Assembly: GCA_902774325.1 (NCBI GenBank)
Contig: CACYIC010000002.1
Span: 83,706-147,705, forward strand
Length of the DNA stretch: 64,000 bases
DNA from: an uncultured Ruminococcus sp.
GTDB taxonomy: Bacteria; Bacillota; Clostridia; Oscillospirales; Acutalibacteraceae
Direction: 5' to 3'
The notes beneath the pieces are model-generated. The model was not told the DNA's origin. It searched no databases and saw nothing but the letters and a program-made list of their open reading frames with translations. The translations under genes and the position numbers were made by a program. Below, one piece after another: positions 31,895-40,275 of the stretch. The first letter of the stretch is position 1; each line of letters begins with the position of its first letter.

Positions 31895-33190
31895 TTAAAA
31901 CTCAAAAGATTTGTCGCTCGTCAGTACGTGCACCGAGAATTTGTCGGCAAAGCTGTCGTCAAGGTCGAGCTCGATCTGCTCGCCTGTTTCCATGTTTTTG
32001 ACCTTGGCGCGGTTCTGTTCTATCTCGTTGTCGCCGAGCACGACCGAGAATCTCGCCCCGATCTTGTCGGCGTATTTCATCTGGGCGCGCAGTCCCCTGC
32101 CTACGACGTCGGTTTCCGCGATCAGACCGCACTCGCGCACCTGACGGAGCAGCGAAAACGCCTTGACCTTGGCGGCGTCGCCCATCGTCGCGATGTAAAG
32201 CGAGCAGACGTCGTTGTCCGGGATCTCGACGCCCTGAGCGTCCATGACCATGAGCAGCCGCTCAAGTCCCATTGCGAAGCCGAGCGAGGGGATATGCTTG
32301 CCGCCAAGCTCGTCCATCAGACCGTCGTATCTTCCGCCGCCGCAGACTGTGCCCTGGGCGCCGATGAGGTCGGTGACGAACTCAAAAACGGTCTTTGTAT
32401 AGTAGTCAAGTCCGCGCACGATGGTGGGGTTGACGGTGTATTTTATTCCCACCGCGTCGAGATACTTCTTGACCTCGGAAAAGTGGTTCTCGCAGTCCTC
32501 GCAGAGGTAGTCGATGATCTTGGGCGCGTTCTCGGCGATCTTTTTGTCCTCCGGGCTTTTGCAGTCGAGAAGGCGCATCGGGTTTTTCTCGAGGCGCGAA
32601 AGACAGGTTTCGCAGAGCCTGTCGCGGTAAGCGCCGAAGTAATCGCGCAGCGCCCGGTTGTATTTCGCGCGGCATTCGGGACAGCCTATCGAGTTCAGCT
32701 CAAGGCGCACCTGCTCGAGTCCTAGGCGGTCAAGTATAGACTGCGCGGCGCAGATCAGCTCGGCGTCGGCGACGGGCGACTGGGTGCCGTACACCTCAAG
32801 ACCGAACTGGTGGAACTCTCTGAGCCTTCCCGCCTGAGGCTTCTCATAGCGGTAGCAGGAAACAAAATAGCTCGCCTTTATCGGCAGACCCTCGTTGTCG
32901 AGAGAATGCTCGAGCACCGCTCTCGCGGCTCCCGCCGTGCCCTCGGGACGAAGCGTGACGCTCTCGCCTCCCTTGGTGTCAAAGGTGTACATCTCCTTTT
33001 GGACAACGTCCGTAGTCTGACCGACGCCCCTCGCGAAGAGCTCGGTGTGCTCAAAAACGGGCGTTCTGATTTCCTTGAAGCCGTAGGACTTGCTCTCCTC
33101 GCGCATTATCTGTTCGATAAACTGCCAGCGGTAGCTCTGCTTGGGCAGCACGTCCTCGGTGCCCTTGATTTTCTTGGTGATCAGTGCCAT
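31895..33190 (-). CDS. hisS: Histidyl-tRNA synthetase
   Basis: A 431-residue class II synthetase. Motif 1 region: IRTPVFEHTELFARGVG; motif 2: CYRYEKPQAGRLREFHQFGLE; histidine-specific motifs LDYYTKTVFEF and CGGGRYDGL; motif 3 in LGFAMGLERLL; then the anticodon-binding alpha/beta domain. The ATG at 33190 is chosen because GGAGG lies five bases upstream; the upstream ATGs would be too close to it or contain it. No T-box leader was found; instead a GC hairpin (33215-33237) lies just ahead of the ribosome site. Confidence 0.97.
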   Translation of the reverse strand: MALITKKIKGTEDVLPKQSYRWQFIEQIMREESKSYGFKEIRTPVFEHTELFARGVGQTTDVVQKEMYTFDTKGGESVTLRPEGTAGAARAVLEHSLDNEGLPIKASYFVSCYRYEKPQAGRLREFHQFGLEVYGTQSPVADAELICAAQSILDRLGLEQVRLELNSIGCPECRAKYNRALRDYFGAYRDRLCETCLSRLEKNPMRLLDCKSPEDKKIAENAPKIIDYLCEDCENHFSEVKKYLDAVGIKYTVNPTIVRGLDYYTKTVFEFVTDLIGAQGTVCGGGRYDGLMDELGGKHIPSLGFAMGLERLLMVMDAQGVEIPDNDVCSLYIATMGDAAKVKAFSLLRQVRECGLIAETDVVGRGLRAQMKYADKIGARFSVVLGDNEIEQNRAKVKNMETGEQIELDLDDSFADKFSVHVLTSDKSFEF

Positions 33191-33214
33191 CATTACCTCC
33201 ATATATACACAATT

Positions 33215-33237
33215 ATCGGGCAGCAGCGCCGCCCGAT
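33215..33237 (-). promoter_or_regulatory. Leader hairpin ahead of hisS
   Basis: ATCGGGC pairs with GCCCGAT over a 9-base GC-rich loop, about 15 bases upstream of the hisS ribosome site. It may influence translation or be a repeat remnant. Confidence 0.4.
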
Positions 33238-33309
33238 AAAAGAAAATTAACTGAATTTTACAAACTACTGATATAAATCAGACCGCAGGTCATCTGCTGT
33301 TATTATGGC

Positions 33310-33338
33310 AAAAAGCGCGTTTTCGGCGCATACCGCGC
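33310..33338 (-). terminator. Probable terminator after mgsA
   Basis: On the minus strand GCGCG pairs with CGCGC across a 14-base loop, followed by TTTTTGCC. An adjacent GCGGC/GCCGC stem may stack on it. Confidence 0.5.
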
Positions 33339-33364
33339 AGTGCGGCACGCGGTCTGCCGCTTGA

Positions 33365-33760
33365 TTATTTAAGGATATTTCTCCAATCGAGATCGCCGCG
33401 CTCGAGTCCGTGGATCAACACCTCGGCGGTGGCGATATTTGTCGCTACGGGGATGTTGTGCATGTCGCAAAGGCGCAGCATATTCATATCGTTGGGCTCG
33501 TTGGGCTTGGGCGAGAGGGGATCGCGGAAGAAGAGCAGCATATCTATCTCGTCGCAGGAGATCCTCGCCGTGATCTGCTGGCTGCCGCCCTGGGAGCCGG
33601 CAAGGAATTTTTGAATTGAAAGTCCGGTGGCTTCTGCTACCATCTTGCCTGTTGTGCCCGTGGCGCACAGATTGTTGCGGCTGAGCACGCCGCAGTATGC
33701 GATGCAGAACTGCACCATTAGTTCTTTTTTCTCGTCATGTGCAATAAGCGCGATATTCAT
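33365..33760 (-). CDS. mgsA: Methylglyoxal synthase
   Basis: A 131-residue enzyme converting dihydroxyacetone phosphate to methylglyoxal and phosphate. Family motifs: ALIAHDEKK, ATGTTGK (phosphate binding), GSQGGSQQI, and LLFFRDPLSPKPNEPND with its catalytic Asp. ATG 33760 follows AAGGAG by eight bases; the TTG two codons earlier is not preferred. It lies 85 bases downstream of minD at the end of the cell-shape cluster, an order common in Clostridia. Confidence 0.95.
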   Translation of the reverse strand: MNIALIAHDEKKELMVQFCIAYCGVLSRNNLCATGTTGKMVAEATGLSIQKFLAGSQGGSQQITARISCDEIDMLLFFRDPLSPKPNEPNDMNMLRLCDMHNIPVATNIATAEVLIHGLERGDLDWRNILK

Positions 33761-33845
33761 ATTCAAAACTCCTTTTTCAAAATTTCCGAGATGGTTAACT
33801 CACAAAGCGCGTTGATATGCAGGACAACGGCGCGCGGCGCCGGAA

Positions 33846-34580
33846 TTACAGGGCGATGGGGATGCGTCTGCCCTCGAGCCGCCTTGCCAGACGGTCAAAC
33901 ACCGCGAAGGAGGCGCCCGTTTTGAGTCCGGCGGCACCCTGCTGCATTACAACGGAGATGTTGATGTCAAAGGGGACCACGGCGATGAGCTGGGTCTGGG
34001 CGGCGTCGATGACCGCGTCCAGATCGCTGTAGTAGCCCATTTTCTTAAATACCCTTTTGTCAAAGCGGTTGATGACCAGACGGATCGATCTGACGCCAAG
34101 GGAATCGAGCTTCCTTCTGACCTTGACCGCGCCGCGAACGCTTGTGGGCTCGGGGTTGGTGACGATCAGGGCGCTGTCCGCCGGAGAAGCCGCGGTGACA
34201 AAGCCCGAGCCTATCCCCGCGGGCGAGTCGATGATAACGTAGTCAAAATTATCCTTGACCGTGTCGACCAGCTGCTTAAAAACTGAGGGGCTGAGCTCGT
34301 TTTCGGCGTCGAAGGGAGCCGCCATCAGATATAGGTTTTCGTTATTCGGGCTTTTGTATACCGCCTCGCCATAGGCGCAGTTGCCGCAAACCGCGTCGGA
34401 CGCGTCAAAGAGAATATCCTGCTCCACGTCGAGCATGATATCAAGTCCGCGCATTCCGCAGTCGCAGTCGATAAGCAGTACCTTTTTGCCCTGTTTTATC
34501 AGCGCCACGGACAGGCAGATGCAGACGGTGGATTTTCCCGTGCCGCCCTTGCCCGAGGCTACAACGATGACATTACTCAT
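33846..34580 (-). CDS. minD: Septum-site determining ATPase MinD
   Basis: A 244-residue ParA/MinD ATPase with the deviant Walker A KGGTGKST (Lys11, Lys16), switch region DCDCGMRGLDIML and Walker B region DYVIIDSPAGIGSG. MinD cycles on the membrane and positions division with MinC and a topological factor. Neither minC nor minE is encoded next to it. The C-terminal end (RLARRLEGRRIPIAL) is short, but its basic/hydrophobic character could still form a membrane-targeting helix. The gene has its own promoter between pbp2 and itself. Confidence 0.88.
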   Translation of the reverse strand: MSNVIVVASGKGGTGKSTVCICLSVALIKQGKKVLLIDCDCGMRGLDIMLDVEQDILFDASDAVCGNCAYGEAVYKSPNNENLYLMAAPFDAENELSPSVFKQLVDTVKDNFDYVIIDSPAGIGSGFVTAASPADSALIVTNPEPTSVRGAVKVRRKLDSLGVRSIRLVINRFDKRVFKKMGYYSDLDAVIDAAQTQLIAVVPFDINISVVMQQGAAGLKTGASFAVFDRLARRLEGRRIPIAL

Positions 34581-34600
34581 AATTACAGTACCTCTGTTTT

Positions 34601-34629
34601 ATTTTATCACAAAACCGCTGAAAGAGCAA
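34601..34629 (-). promoter_or_regulatory. minD promoter
   Basis: TTGCTC, 17 bases, TAAAAT on the minus strand, about 20 bases before the start. It suggests that minD-mgsA can be transcribed apart from mre-pbp2. Confidence 0.55.
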
Positions 34630-34748
34630 GAAAACATGAAAAGATTTATCAACCAAATTTTCGACCTTTATTTTATGCAAAATACACAAAAACAGCGTTG
34701 AAAAATCGTCGAAACGTTAATAAGATGTTGTAGCTGTGCGTTTTTTGC

Positions 34749-36779
34749 TTATTGATTTTGCCCGCGGTTTTTTTCGGAAAAGTAACTGTCGAGCAAATCT
34801 CTGGCCACCCCCATAGGGAATCTGCCCCATACTCCGTGCTCTATGACCACCGCGACCGCCACCTCGGGCTTCTCAAAGGGAGCATAGCAGATAAACGTCG
34901 CGTGGTCGGAGCCCGCGTTTTCCGCCGTGCCTGTCTTGGCGGCGACCTTGATCCCGTAATCTCCGAAAAACGAGTGGGCGGTGCCGTCCGCGCTCCGGGT
35001 CACGTCGAGCATCGCCTTTTGGACTGCCCGGAGATTTTTGGCTGAAACGCCCGCGTCGGAGAGCTTCTCGGGTTTTGAATGATCCGCCGATATGGTTTTT
35101 CTCTCGTAATCGGTTATCTTTTGAACGATATGAGTTCTCAAACGCGTCCCGTTGTTGGCTATCGTCGCGGCGTAGGCGGCAAGCTGAACGGGCGTGAAGG
35201 CGTTGTCCGACTGACCGATCGCCGCCTGGACCGTATTGCCCGCCTGCCAGGAGGCGCTGTCCCGACCCGCGAGCGTCCCCCGCGATTCCTCAAGCTCCAG
35301 CCCTGTCGCCTCTCCCAGACCGAAGCCCTCGGCGTATTCGGAGATGGAGCCGATACCGAGCCTTCTGCCCGCTTCGGCAAAGAAGCAGTTGCACGACTGA
35401 ACGAGAGCGCCGTGGAAGGTGAGCGCTCCGTGACGGTGCATACACCGGACGGCGTTAGAGGGGTAATAGTCGTAGCTCCCGCCGCAGAATATCTCGGAGT
35501 CGGAGCGGATCACCTTTTCCTCAAGAGCCGCCATAGCCACGCAGGGCTTGAAAACCGAGCCGCAGGCAAAGCTGCCCGAAAAAGCGCGGTCGTACATCGG
35601 AGATCGTTCGTCCCGCATCAGCCGGCTGAAATAATCTCCGTCTGAGGTGTAGCGCTCAAGGTCGTAGCCGGGATAGCTCGCGGCAGCCAGCACGGCGAAA
35701 TCGCTGACCCTCAGCATGACCGCAGCTCCCGTTTCGCAGTCCTCGCCTACGTTTTTGACGTTCCCGCTCTTTGCAGCCAGCCTGCCCTCGGCGTTTGCCG
35801 CACGGATATTTTTTTCGAGCGAGTCTGCGGCTGTTTTTTGAAGCCTGCTGTCGAGCGTCAGCCAAACGGTTTTCCCGGGCTCCGCTTCAACCGTTTCGAC
35901 CGTTTCCGGAGCGCCGCCGTCCGCGCCGCGGCTTATCACCAGTCTGCCGCTTTTTCCTCGCAGCTCGTTCTCAAAGGCGTGTTCTATCCCGAATTTCCCG
36001 ATCCTGTCGTTGAGCCCGTAGCCCTTGTCGGAAAGCTCCTCGTATTCCTCGGCGGAAAGCGCTCCGAGCGCTCCGATGATGTGAGGCGCGAGCGAGGGCT
36101 TGTCAACGGTGCGCAGAGGATAGGTCTGCACCTCAACCCCGCCCAGCCCCCTGAAGCTTTCGCTGACCGCAGCAGCCGCCGCGCCGCCGATATCCTCGGC
36201 GAGAACAAAGGGCGTTTCCCCCGAATATCCCTGCCTTTCCATGGAGTAGCGGATGGAAACGAGGGTAAGGAGCTGATCTCGCGTATAGCTTTCCTCCAGC
36301 CCGTAGCGGCGTCGGAGCGCGTCGAAGCAGTCCTCCGCCGAGGCGGTTTTGCCGAGTCCCGTAAAGCTGTCGGAGAGCAGGAGCTCCCTTTCGTCGCCGG
36401 CGTCGGTTTTGAACGCGCAAACGCCGTTCCTGTCCTCGAGCGGCAGGAGGTCGGTAAAGCTGTCGCCTGTTTTTCGCAGCAGTCCGACCAGCTCAAGCAG
36501 GACGCCGTCGAGCTTTTTTTCATCGGTAAGGGGCTTTATGATAACGATCCGCCGCAGGGTCTTGTTGGTGACAAGTCCGTTGCCGTTCCTGTCGAGGATC
36601 TCGCCGCGTATCGGCTCGGAGCTTATGGTGTAGTTCGTCGAGCTGTCCGCGAGCTCGCGGTACTCGCCGCCGCGAACGAGCTGCCAGTCAGCGAGACGCG
36701 CGGTGAAAAGCGCGAAAAAGCCCAGAACAGCCGCGGCGCAGGTATAATAAACGTATTTTCTTTCGCGGTTCTTTTTCAT
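34749..36779 (-). CDS. mrdA: Class B penicillin-binding protein, PBP2/MrdA type (elongasome transpeptidase)
   Basis: A 676-residue protein with a short cytoplasmic tail, one membrane helix (YYTCAAAVLGFFALFTARLA), a dimerisation domain with EPIRGEILDRNG, and a C-terminal transpeptidase domain. The catalytic motifs are SVFK (Ser408, Lys411), SCN (about 462-464) and KTG (about 615). It cross-links peptidoglycan during side-wall elongation. The gene follows mreD with a 3-base gap in mreB-mreC-mreD-pbp2. SpoVD-like proteins share the fold, but the operon supports the elongation type; no PASTA domain is present. Confidence 0.93.
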   Translation of the reverse strand: MKKNRERKYVYYTCAAAVLGFFALFTARLADWQLVRGGEYRELADSSTNYTISSEPIRGEILDRNGNGLVTNKTLRRIVIIKPLTDEKKLDGVLLELVGLLRKTGDSFTDLLPLEDRNGVCAFKTDAGDERELLLSDSFTGLGKTASAEDCFDALRRRYGLEESYTRDQLLTLVSIRYSMERQGYSGETPFVLAEDIGGAAAAAVSESFRGLGGVEVQTYPLRTVDKPSLAPHIIGALGALSAEEYEELSDKGYGLNDRIGKFGIEHAFENELRGKSGRLVISRGADGGAPETVETVEAEPGKTVWLTLDSRLQKTAADSLEKNIRAANAEGRLAAKSGNVKNVGEDCETGAAVMLRVSDFAVLAAASYPGYDLERYTSDGDYFSRLMRDERSPMYDRAFSGSFACGSVFKPCVAMAALEEKVIRSDSEIFCGGSYDYYPSNAVRCMHRHGALTFHGALVQSCNCFFAEAGRRLGIGSISEYAEGFGLGEATGLELEESRGTLAGRDSASWQAGNTVQAAIGQSDNAFTPVQLAAYAATIANNGTRLRTHIVQKITDYERKTISADHSKPEKLSDAGVSAKNLRAVQKAMLDVTRSADGTAHSFFGDYGIKVAAKTGTAENAGSDHATFICYAPFEKPEVAVAVVIEHGVWGRFPMGVARDLLDSYFSEKNRGQNQ

Positions 36780-36782
36780 GAG

Positions 36783-37295
36783 TTATCCCCGATTTTTAAA
36801 GATAAAATTTTTAAGATAATAATTGAAGCCGTAGAGCGGCGGGACGCAAAGGTAAGTCAAAGCCATGCGTGGGAGATAGCGGCTCGGAAAAAGCGCGCCC
36901 AAGCAGTCGGCTCCGAAGGGCAGGCGGAACAGCAGAAAGTAGCCCCCGACGACCGCAGCGACCGCCGCCGAAGAAAAGAGCATGAGCGAAAAGAGATTCG
37001 CGCGGAACCGTGAGCCCAGCATAGAGGAGATGAAAAAACATGTCAGGGTGAGCGCGAGCGCGTAGTATCCGATCCCCCCGCCCGCAAGGTCGGTCGCCGC
37101 GCCGCATACCGCTCCGAGTATCATCGAGGCGGTCGCGTTTTCAACCGCGCAGAAGGACAGCGCCGCCGAGACGAGCAGCAGAGGCTTTGCCCCGAGCGTC
37201 TGGGGAATGAGCTCCGGCGTGCTCTGCGCCGCCGCCAGCAGAAGGAGCTCTGTCGTGTAAGCGACGTATCTTAAAAGCCCGCGATCAATCGCCAT
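36783..37295 (-). CDS. mreD: Rod-shape determining membrane protein MreD
   Basis: A 170-residue hydrophobic protein with about five membrane helices, of the expected size for MreD. The start ATG at 37295 overlaps the end of mreC by 11 bases and follows GAGGTG. Translational coupling to mreC is likely. MreD links MreC to the cytoplasmic MreB filament and the wall synthases. Sequence conservation in the family is low, so the call leans on topology and on the mreC/pbp2 neighbours. Confidence 0.9.
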   Translation of the reverse strand: MAIDRGLLRYVAYTTELLLLAAAQSTPELIPQTLGAKPLLLVSAALSFCAVENATASMILGAVCGAATDLAGGGIGYYALALTLTCFFISSMLGSRFRANLFSLMLFSSAAVAAVVGGYFLLFRLPFGADCLGALFPSRYLPRMALTYLCVPPLYGFNYYLKNFIFKNRG

Positions 37296-38118
37296 TTTTT
37301 TCGGACACCTCGCCTTTGCCGTCAAAATCGGTGATAACCGCCGCGCTGTCCAGCCTTTCGATATCGTCGAGGGGCTCGATCACCGCGCAGTCAGAGGCTT
37401 CAAAGGCGTTGAAGCGGATCTCCGTCACCCTTCCGATGATCAGGTCAGGCGGATAAAATCCTCCCATCCCGGAGGTGACGATCAGATCGCCCTTGCGGAT
37501 ACCGCAGTTTCGTTTAAGCCCCTTCATCAGTGTCAGGCTGTCCGCGCTGAACTCGGCGGTTCCGCTGACGATCCCCGTTTCGCCGCTCTTGAGCTCCGCC
37601 GCCCCGACCTTGGTATCGGGTGAAAGTATCGTTCTCACCAGACAGGTACAGGAGTCCGCGCGGGCTACGCGTCCGACCAGTCCGTTTTCGGTCACGACCG
37701 GGTCGTTTTGCCTCACGCCCTCGGCTTTTCCGACGTCGAGGGTAAAGGAGCCGAAGTCGTCGCTCGGATCGCGGCTTATGACCTTTGCGGGCTTTATTTT
37801 ATAGGAGGGATTTTTCTTTTTCAAGCCGTAGAATTTCATGAGCCGCGCGTTTTCGCTTTTTGTTTCAAGAAAGTCAGTGAGCTGTGAGCGAAGGGCGGCG
37901 TTTTCACTTTTCAGGGCTTTGTTTTCACTTTGAAGCTCCTCATAAGAGGGCGAGTCTTGCCGCGCCGCCTGAACGCTCAGACTGAACAGACCGCGAGCCG
38001 CCGCGCTGAAGGCGGCGGAAATAGGAGAATTTTCGCTCTGCGACAAAACACCCATCACCGAAACAATGATGAGTGTGATTATCAGCGGTATACGGCTTTG
38101 CTTTTTGTATTTGTCCAT
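37285..38118 (-). CDS. mreC: Rod-shape determining protein MreC
   Basis: A 277-residue bitopic protein with a cytoplasmic KYKKQSR start, one membrane helix (IPLIITLIIVSVMGVL), a coiled coil (YEELQSENKALKSENAALRSQL) and an extracellular beta-barrel pair with the conserved VISRDPSDDFGSFTLDVG and VVTENGLVGRV. MreC bridges MreB/MreD and the elongation PBPs. It sits nine bases after the mreB stop. Confidence 0.96.
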   Translation of the reverse strand: MDKYKKQSRIPLIITLIIVSVMGVLSQSENSPISAAFSAAARGLFSLSVQAARQDSPSYEELQSENKALKSENAALRSQLTDFLETKSENARLMKFYGLKKKNPSYKIKPAKVISRDPSDDFGSFTLDVGKAEGVRQNDPVVTENGLVGRVARADSCTCLVRTILSPDTKVGAAELKSGETGIVSGTAEFSADSLTLMKGLKRNCGIRKGDLIVTSGMGGFYPPDLIIGRVTEIRFNAFEASDCAVIEPLDDIERLDSAAVITDFDGKGEVSEKNGD

Positions 38119-38127
38119 GAGCGTCCT

Positions 38128-39141
38128 CTATCTTCCGATGTGTCTGAAGCGCGTTCCCGCTCGTCTGCCCAGCCGTTTTCCCGCGCCTTCAACAACGCAG
38201 TCGAGCGGACGCGAGGCGATATTGATGGTCATTCCTGTCTGCTGCATCACCAGCATATCTATCCCTCGCAGCATCGCGCCGCCGCCGGTGAGGGTGATCC
38301 CCCGGTCGATGATGTCGGCGGAAAGCTCGGGAGGCGTCTTTTCGAGTGTCGTTCTGATAGCCTCGATGATCGTGGACAGCGGATCGGACAGCGCCTCGCG
38401 TATCTCCTCGGCGGAAACAGTAATATCCTTCGGCAGTCCGTCGAGTAGGTTTCTGCCCTTGACGACCATGCTTTTTTCATTGTCGTAGGGGAAAGCCGAG
38501 CCGATTCTTATTTTGATCTCCTCGGCGGTTCGTTCGCCGATGAGGAGGTTGTAGGTCTTTTTGATATGGGTCAGTATCGCCTCGTCAAAGCGGTCGCCCG
38601 CGACGCGTACCGAGCAGGCGGTGACGATATCTCCCAGGGAGATCACCGCAACCTCGCTTGTGCCGCCGCCAATATCGACGACCATGCTTCCGGCGGGCTC
38701 GTCCACAGGCATACCCGCGCCTATAGCCGCCGCCATAGGCTCCTCGATCAGGATGACCGGAGGCTTGGCGCCCGCCTGATAAGCTGCGTCCTCAACCGCC
38801 TTTCGCTCGACCTCCGTAACGCCCGTGGGCATACAGATAATGACGCGCGGCTTGCTGAACAGCCCGGGCTTGACCGCCTTGCGGATGAAGTGCTGGAGCA
38901 TTTTCGCGGTGATTTTGAAATCCGCGATAACGCCGTCCTTCAGAGGACGGACGGCGACTATCGAATCGGGAGTCCTGCCTATCATTTCCTTTGCCCGCGA
39001 GCCGACAGCCAGCACCGAATCCGTGCGGGTATCGACCGCGACGACCGAGGGCTCGCGAAGCGTTATCCCCTTGCCCTTGATAAAAACAAGGGTGTTCGCG
39101 GTGCCTAAATCAATTCCTATATCCTTTGAAAACGAGAACAA
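38128..39141 (-). CDS. mreB: Actin-like cell-shape protein MreB
   Basis: A 337-residue actin homologue. Phosphate-1 loop: [14 protein letters not shown]; phosphate-2: [17 protein letters not shown]; adenosine motif: [12 protein letters not shown]. It polymerises beneath the membrane and directs lateral wall synthesis. The start is a TTG at 39141 (TTG TTC TCG TTT), eight bases after AGAGG. The nearby ATG is out of frame and closes quickly. It heads mreB-mreC-mreD-pbp2. The 507 bases upstream to dut contain only repeats. Confidence 0.97.
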   Translation of the reverse strand: MFSFSKDIGIDLGTANTLVFIKGKGITLREPSVVAVDTRTDSVLAVGSRAKEMIGRTPDSIVAVRPLKDGVIADFKITAKMLQHFIRKAVKPGLFSKPRVIICMPTGVTEVERKAVEDAAYQAGAKPPVILIEEPMAAAIGAGMPVDEPAGSMVVDIGGGTSEVAVISLGDIVTACSVRVAGDRFDEAILTHIKKTYNLLIGERTAEEIKIRIGSAFPYDNEKSMVVKGRNLLDGLPKDITVSAEEIREALSDPLSTIIEAIRTTLEKTPPELSADIIDRGITLTGGGAMLRGIDMLVMQQTGMTINIASRPLDCVVEGAGKRLGRRAGTRFRHIGR

Positions 39142-39277
39142 GAAGCCATCCTCTCCTTAGCGCTTAAAAAATCGCGGCGCGTCCGACGTCCGCCGGAGCT
39201 TTTTCGCGCACAGGATTATTATACTACGCCCGCCGTCAGTTATTTGTCGAAGCGTGTCCCTTCTCAAGCCGCCTCAA

Positions 39278-39363
39278 GCAGTTCTCTCCAACCCCTCGCA
39301 GCAATAAAAATTCGGTCGGGCACAAAAGGTTCGTCATTAAGAAAACCCATCTGCCCGACCGCA
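39278..39363. repeat. Composite intergenic repeat: module B + module A (copy 1)
   Basis: Module B (GCAGTTCTCTCCAACCCC...AATTCGG) runs straight into module A, a hairpin whose arms GGTCGGGCA and TGCCCGACC lie at 39314-39360. A near-identical B/A junction of about 67 bp recurs at 39538-39604. Confidence 0.8.
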
Positions 39364-39391
39364 TTTTTATTTTTCAGTTTTCAATTAACAA

Positions 39392-39467
39392 ACAACCAAG
39401 CCTTTGATATAGGAGAAGCCACCCCCAAAAAAACGGCATTACAAATACGGAGCGGAGCGACCCGAAA
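39392..39467. repeat. Intergenic repeat module B (copy 2)
   Basis: It contains CCTTTGATATAGGAGAAGCC, ACGGCATTACAAATACGG and AGCGGAGCGACC, matching the copy at 47590-47655 module by module. Confidence 0.7.
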
Positions 39468-39496
39468 CTAGCCGCTAACCGCTCTGAATACCAAAA

Positions 39497-39604
39497 ACAA
39501 ACCTTTGATATAGGAGATACCGCTCTCCCCAAAACTCCGCAGCAATAAAAATTCGGTCGGGCACAAAAGGTTCGTCATTAAGAAAACCCGTCTGCCCGAC
39601 CGCA
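39497..39604. repeat. Composite intergenic repeat: module B + module A (copy 3)
   Basis: CCTTTGATATAGGAGATACC, CTCTCCCC and CCGCAGCAATAAAAATTCGG lead into the module A hairpin at 39554-39602. Together with the two preceding entries it fills most of the mreB-dut gap (39142-39648), where no gene is seen. Confidence 0.75.
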
Positions 39605-39648
39605 ATTATTCATTATTATTCCTTCTGCCACTAACTTCCAACCCGTAA

Positions 39649-40107
39649 TTATTCGTTATTGGTTTCTTCTTTCCTTCCCGTCGAGCCAAAGCCGCCGGCT
39701 CCCCGCGCTGTGTCGCTGAGCTCCGTTGCCTCGACGATCTCCGGGGTGAGCACGGGAGCTATTACCATTTGGCAGATCCTTTCCTCGGGCTCGATCGTAT
39801 AGGGCTTGTCCGAAACGTTGCAGAGTCCCGCGCAGACCTCGCCGCGGTAGTCGCTGTCGATCACGCCGACGCCGTTTGAAAGGCAGATACCGTGCTTGAC
39901 GCCGAGTCCGCTCCTGGCGTAAAGAAGGGCGGCGCAGCCGCTGTCGGGCAGCTCGATGGCGATCCCCGTGGGTACGATCGCGAGCTGCCCGGGTTCAAGC
40001 GTGATCGGCTGTTCTATGCAGGCGTAAAGATCCATCCCCGCCGAGCCGTTTGTGGCGCGCTTGGGGATATGAGCGCCCTCCCTGATTTTTTTTATTTTGA
40101 GTTCCAT
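39649..40107 (-). CDS. dut: dUTP diphosphatase
   Basis: A 152-residue trimeric dUTPase with all five motifs: SAGMDLYA, ARSGLGVKHGI, GVIDSDYRGEV, EERICQMVI and the C-terminal arm GAGGFGSTGR. It hydrolyses dUTP to dUMP, keeping uracil out of DNA and supplying thymidylate synthesis. The ATG at 40107 is chosen because AAGG lies nine bases upstream; the ATG at 40116 abuts that site. It follows the U32 peptidase gene on the same strand with 168 bases between. Confidence 0.96.
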   Translation of the reverse strand: MELKIKKIREGAHIPKRATNGSAGMDLYACIEQPITLEPGQLAIVPTGIAIELPDSGCAALLYARSGLGVKHGICLSNGVGVIDSDYRGEVCAGLCNVSDKPYTIEPEERICQMVIAPVLTPEIVEATELSDTARGAGGFGSTGRKEETNNE

Positions 40108-40275
40108 TTTTATCATCCTTCATTCTTGCAATTTTTTGAAGCCATCATGCATAGGGGCTTTTATTATTCCACATTAAAATTTCAGAAAAGAAATTAGATC
40201 CTGCTCTATTTTCCAAAAGGGAAATTTCTGTTTTTCCTTTCGGAGAATAATAACCTTGTTAACACTTTTCACAGA

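Noticed and set aside
33191-33364. T-box leader of hisS
   Set aside because: No specifier loop or conserved T-box sequence is visible; only short GC hairpins.
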